Below the pieces are notes generated by a model that ran no database searches, was not told where the DNA came from, and saw nothing but the letters and a program-made list of their open reading frames with translations. This document shows, piece after piece, positions 62,181 to 62,189 of a stretch of 62,189 nt of DNA. Position numbers and translations under genes: made by a program. Location: the NCBI GenBank assembly GCA_964568395.1, contig CAZMPN010000011.1:1-62189 (forward strand), given 5' to 3'. The number at the start of each line of letters is the position of its first letter. The stretch's first letter is position 1. Source of the DNA: UBA6016 sp964568395. Its GTDB lineage: Bacteria > Campylobacterota > Campylobacteria > Campylobacterales > UBA6016.

Positions 62181-62189
62181 TGGACAATA
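62180..62189 (+). CDS. infB: start of infB (translation initiation factor IF-2), cut by window
   Basis: Only ATG GAC AAT and one base are present. The call rests on position: the start overlaps the ylxR stop, and infB follows ylxR in this phylum and many others. AAGGAG is about 12 bases upstream. The sequence itself cannot confirm the product. Confidence 0.6.

Noticed and set aside
1..62189. Search by eye for CRISPR arrays, insertion sequences, tRNA or rRNA genes
   Set aside because: No direct repeats with regular spacers, transposase-like frames or tRNA/rRNA sequence were seen; all spacers are shorter than about 170 bases. A tRNAscan or repeat search could still find something missed.

Overview
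The window reads as chromosomal core sequence of a Campylobacterota (Epsilonproteobacteria) bacterium, probably a free-living relative of Sulfurimonas/Sulfuricurvum rather than a host-restricted Campylobacter or Helicobacter. The evidence is gene content and order: a CosR/HsrA-type orphan regulator beside a ferredoxin, ppx, folB and plsY; murJ-cysS-ABC exporter; nadA-nadC-sixA-flhB-nrnA-M23-minC-lpxC-tsaB-thrB-ylxR-infB; a short HrcA with GrpE and DnaK; and tandem FapA-like proteins before ruvA-ddl. Arg codons are mostly AGA/AGG, ATA is common for Ile, and TTG starts are frequent. I cannot fix the genus from sequence alone.

Layout. 1-2.5 kb (minus): ribosomal proteins L27 (cut by the window edge) and L21, then a KtrAB-type potassium uptake pair. 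2.6-10.9 kb (plus): polyphosphate kinase, gamma-class carbonic anhydrase-like protein, TRIC-like channel, NAD kinase, RecN, TatD and a large PilZ protein. 11-17.4 kb (plus): cell-envelope genes (lytic transglycosylase, RlpA, LptC, LptA, a MreD-like protein, PBP2) interleaved with hisB, engB and a short N-acetylglutamate-synthase-like GNAT. ybeY converges on this run. 17.8-22 kb: galU, then hrcA-grpE-dnaK behind a textbook sigma70 promoter and CIRCE operator, closed by a terminator. 22.1-26.5 kb: rpoN, then an aldo/keto reductase, a noncovalent-type fumarate reductase/aspartate oxidase flavoprotein and a nifT/fixU gene, with a possible sigma54 promoter in front. 26.5-30.5 kb: a P2-type cation ATPase, an unknown membrane protein and a CsgG-like periplasmic protein. 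30.6-35.7 kb (minus): tyrosine-phosphatase-like protein, lipid-exporter-type ABC transporter, cysS, murJ. 35.8-44 kb (plus): two FapA/DUF342 paralogues, ruvA, ddl, alpha/beta hydrolase, chemoreceptor. 44-47.2 kb (minus): pabC, pabB, pyrB, tyrA. 47.3-49.6 kb: bamA. 49.6-53.1 kb (minus): ppx, ferredoxin, cosR, folB, plsY. 53.2-62.2 kb (plus): nadA, nadC, sixA, flhB, nrnA, M23 peptidase, minC, lpxC, tsaB, thrB, ylxR and the first codons of infB.

Most genes are housekeeping. They cover outer-membrane building (LptA/C, LpxC, BamA), peptidoglycan (PBP2, MurJ, Ddl, RlpA, lytic transglycosylase, M23), NAD synthesis (NadA, NadC, NadK) and polyphosphate turnover (Ppk, Ppx). No CRISPR array, insertion sequence, phage, rRNA or tRNA gene was seen, and no gene-free stretch exceeds about 170 bp. 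The most unusual places are the rpoN-AKR-flavoprotein-nifT block with no nitrogenase genes in the window, the PilZ protein with a degenerate GGDEF-like domain, the tandem FapA-like pair, and the ATPase that lacks a membrane Asp found in calcium pumps.
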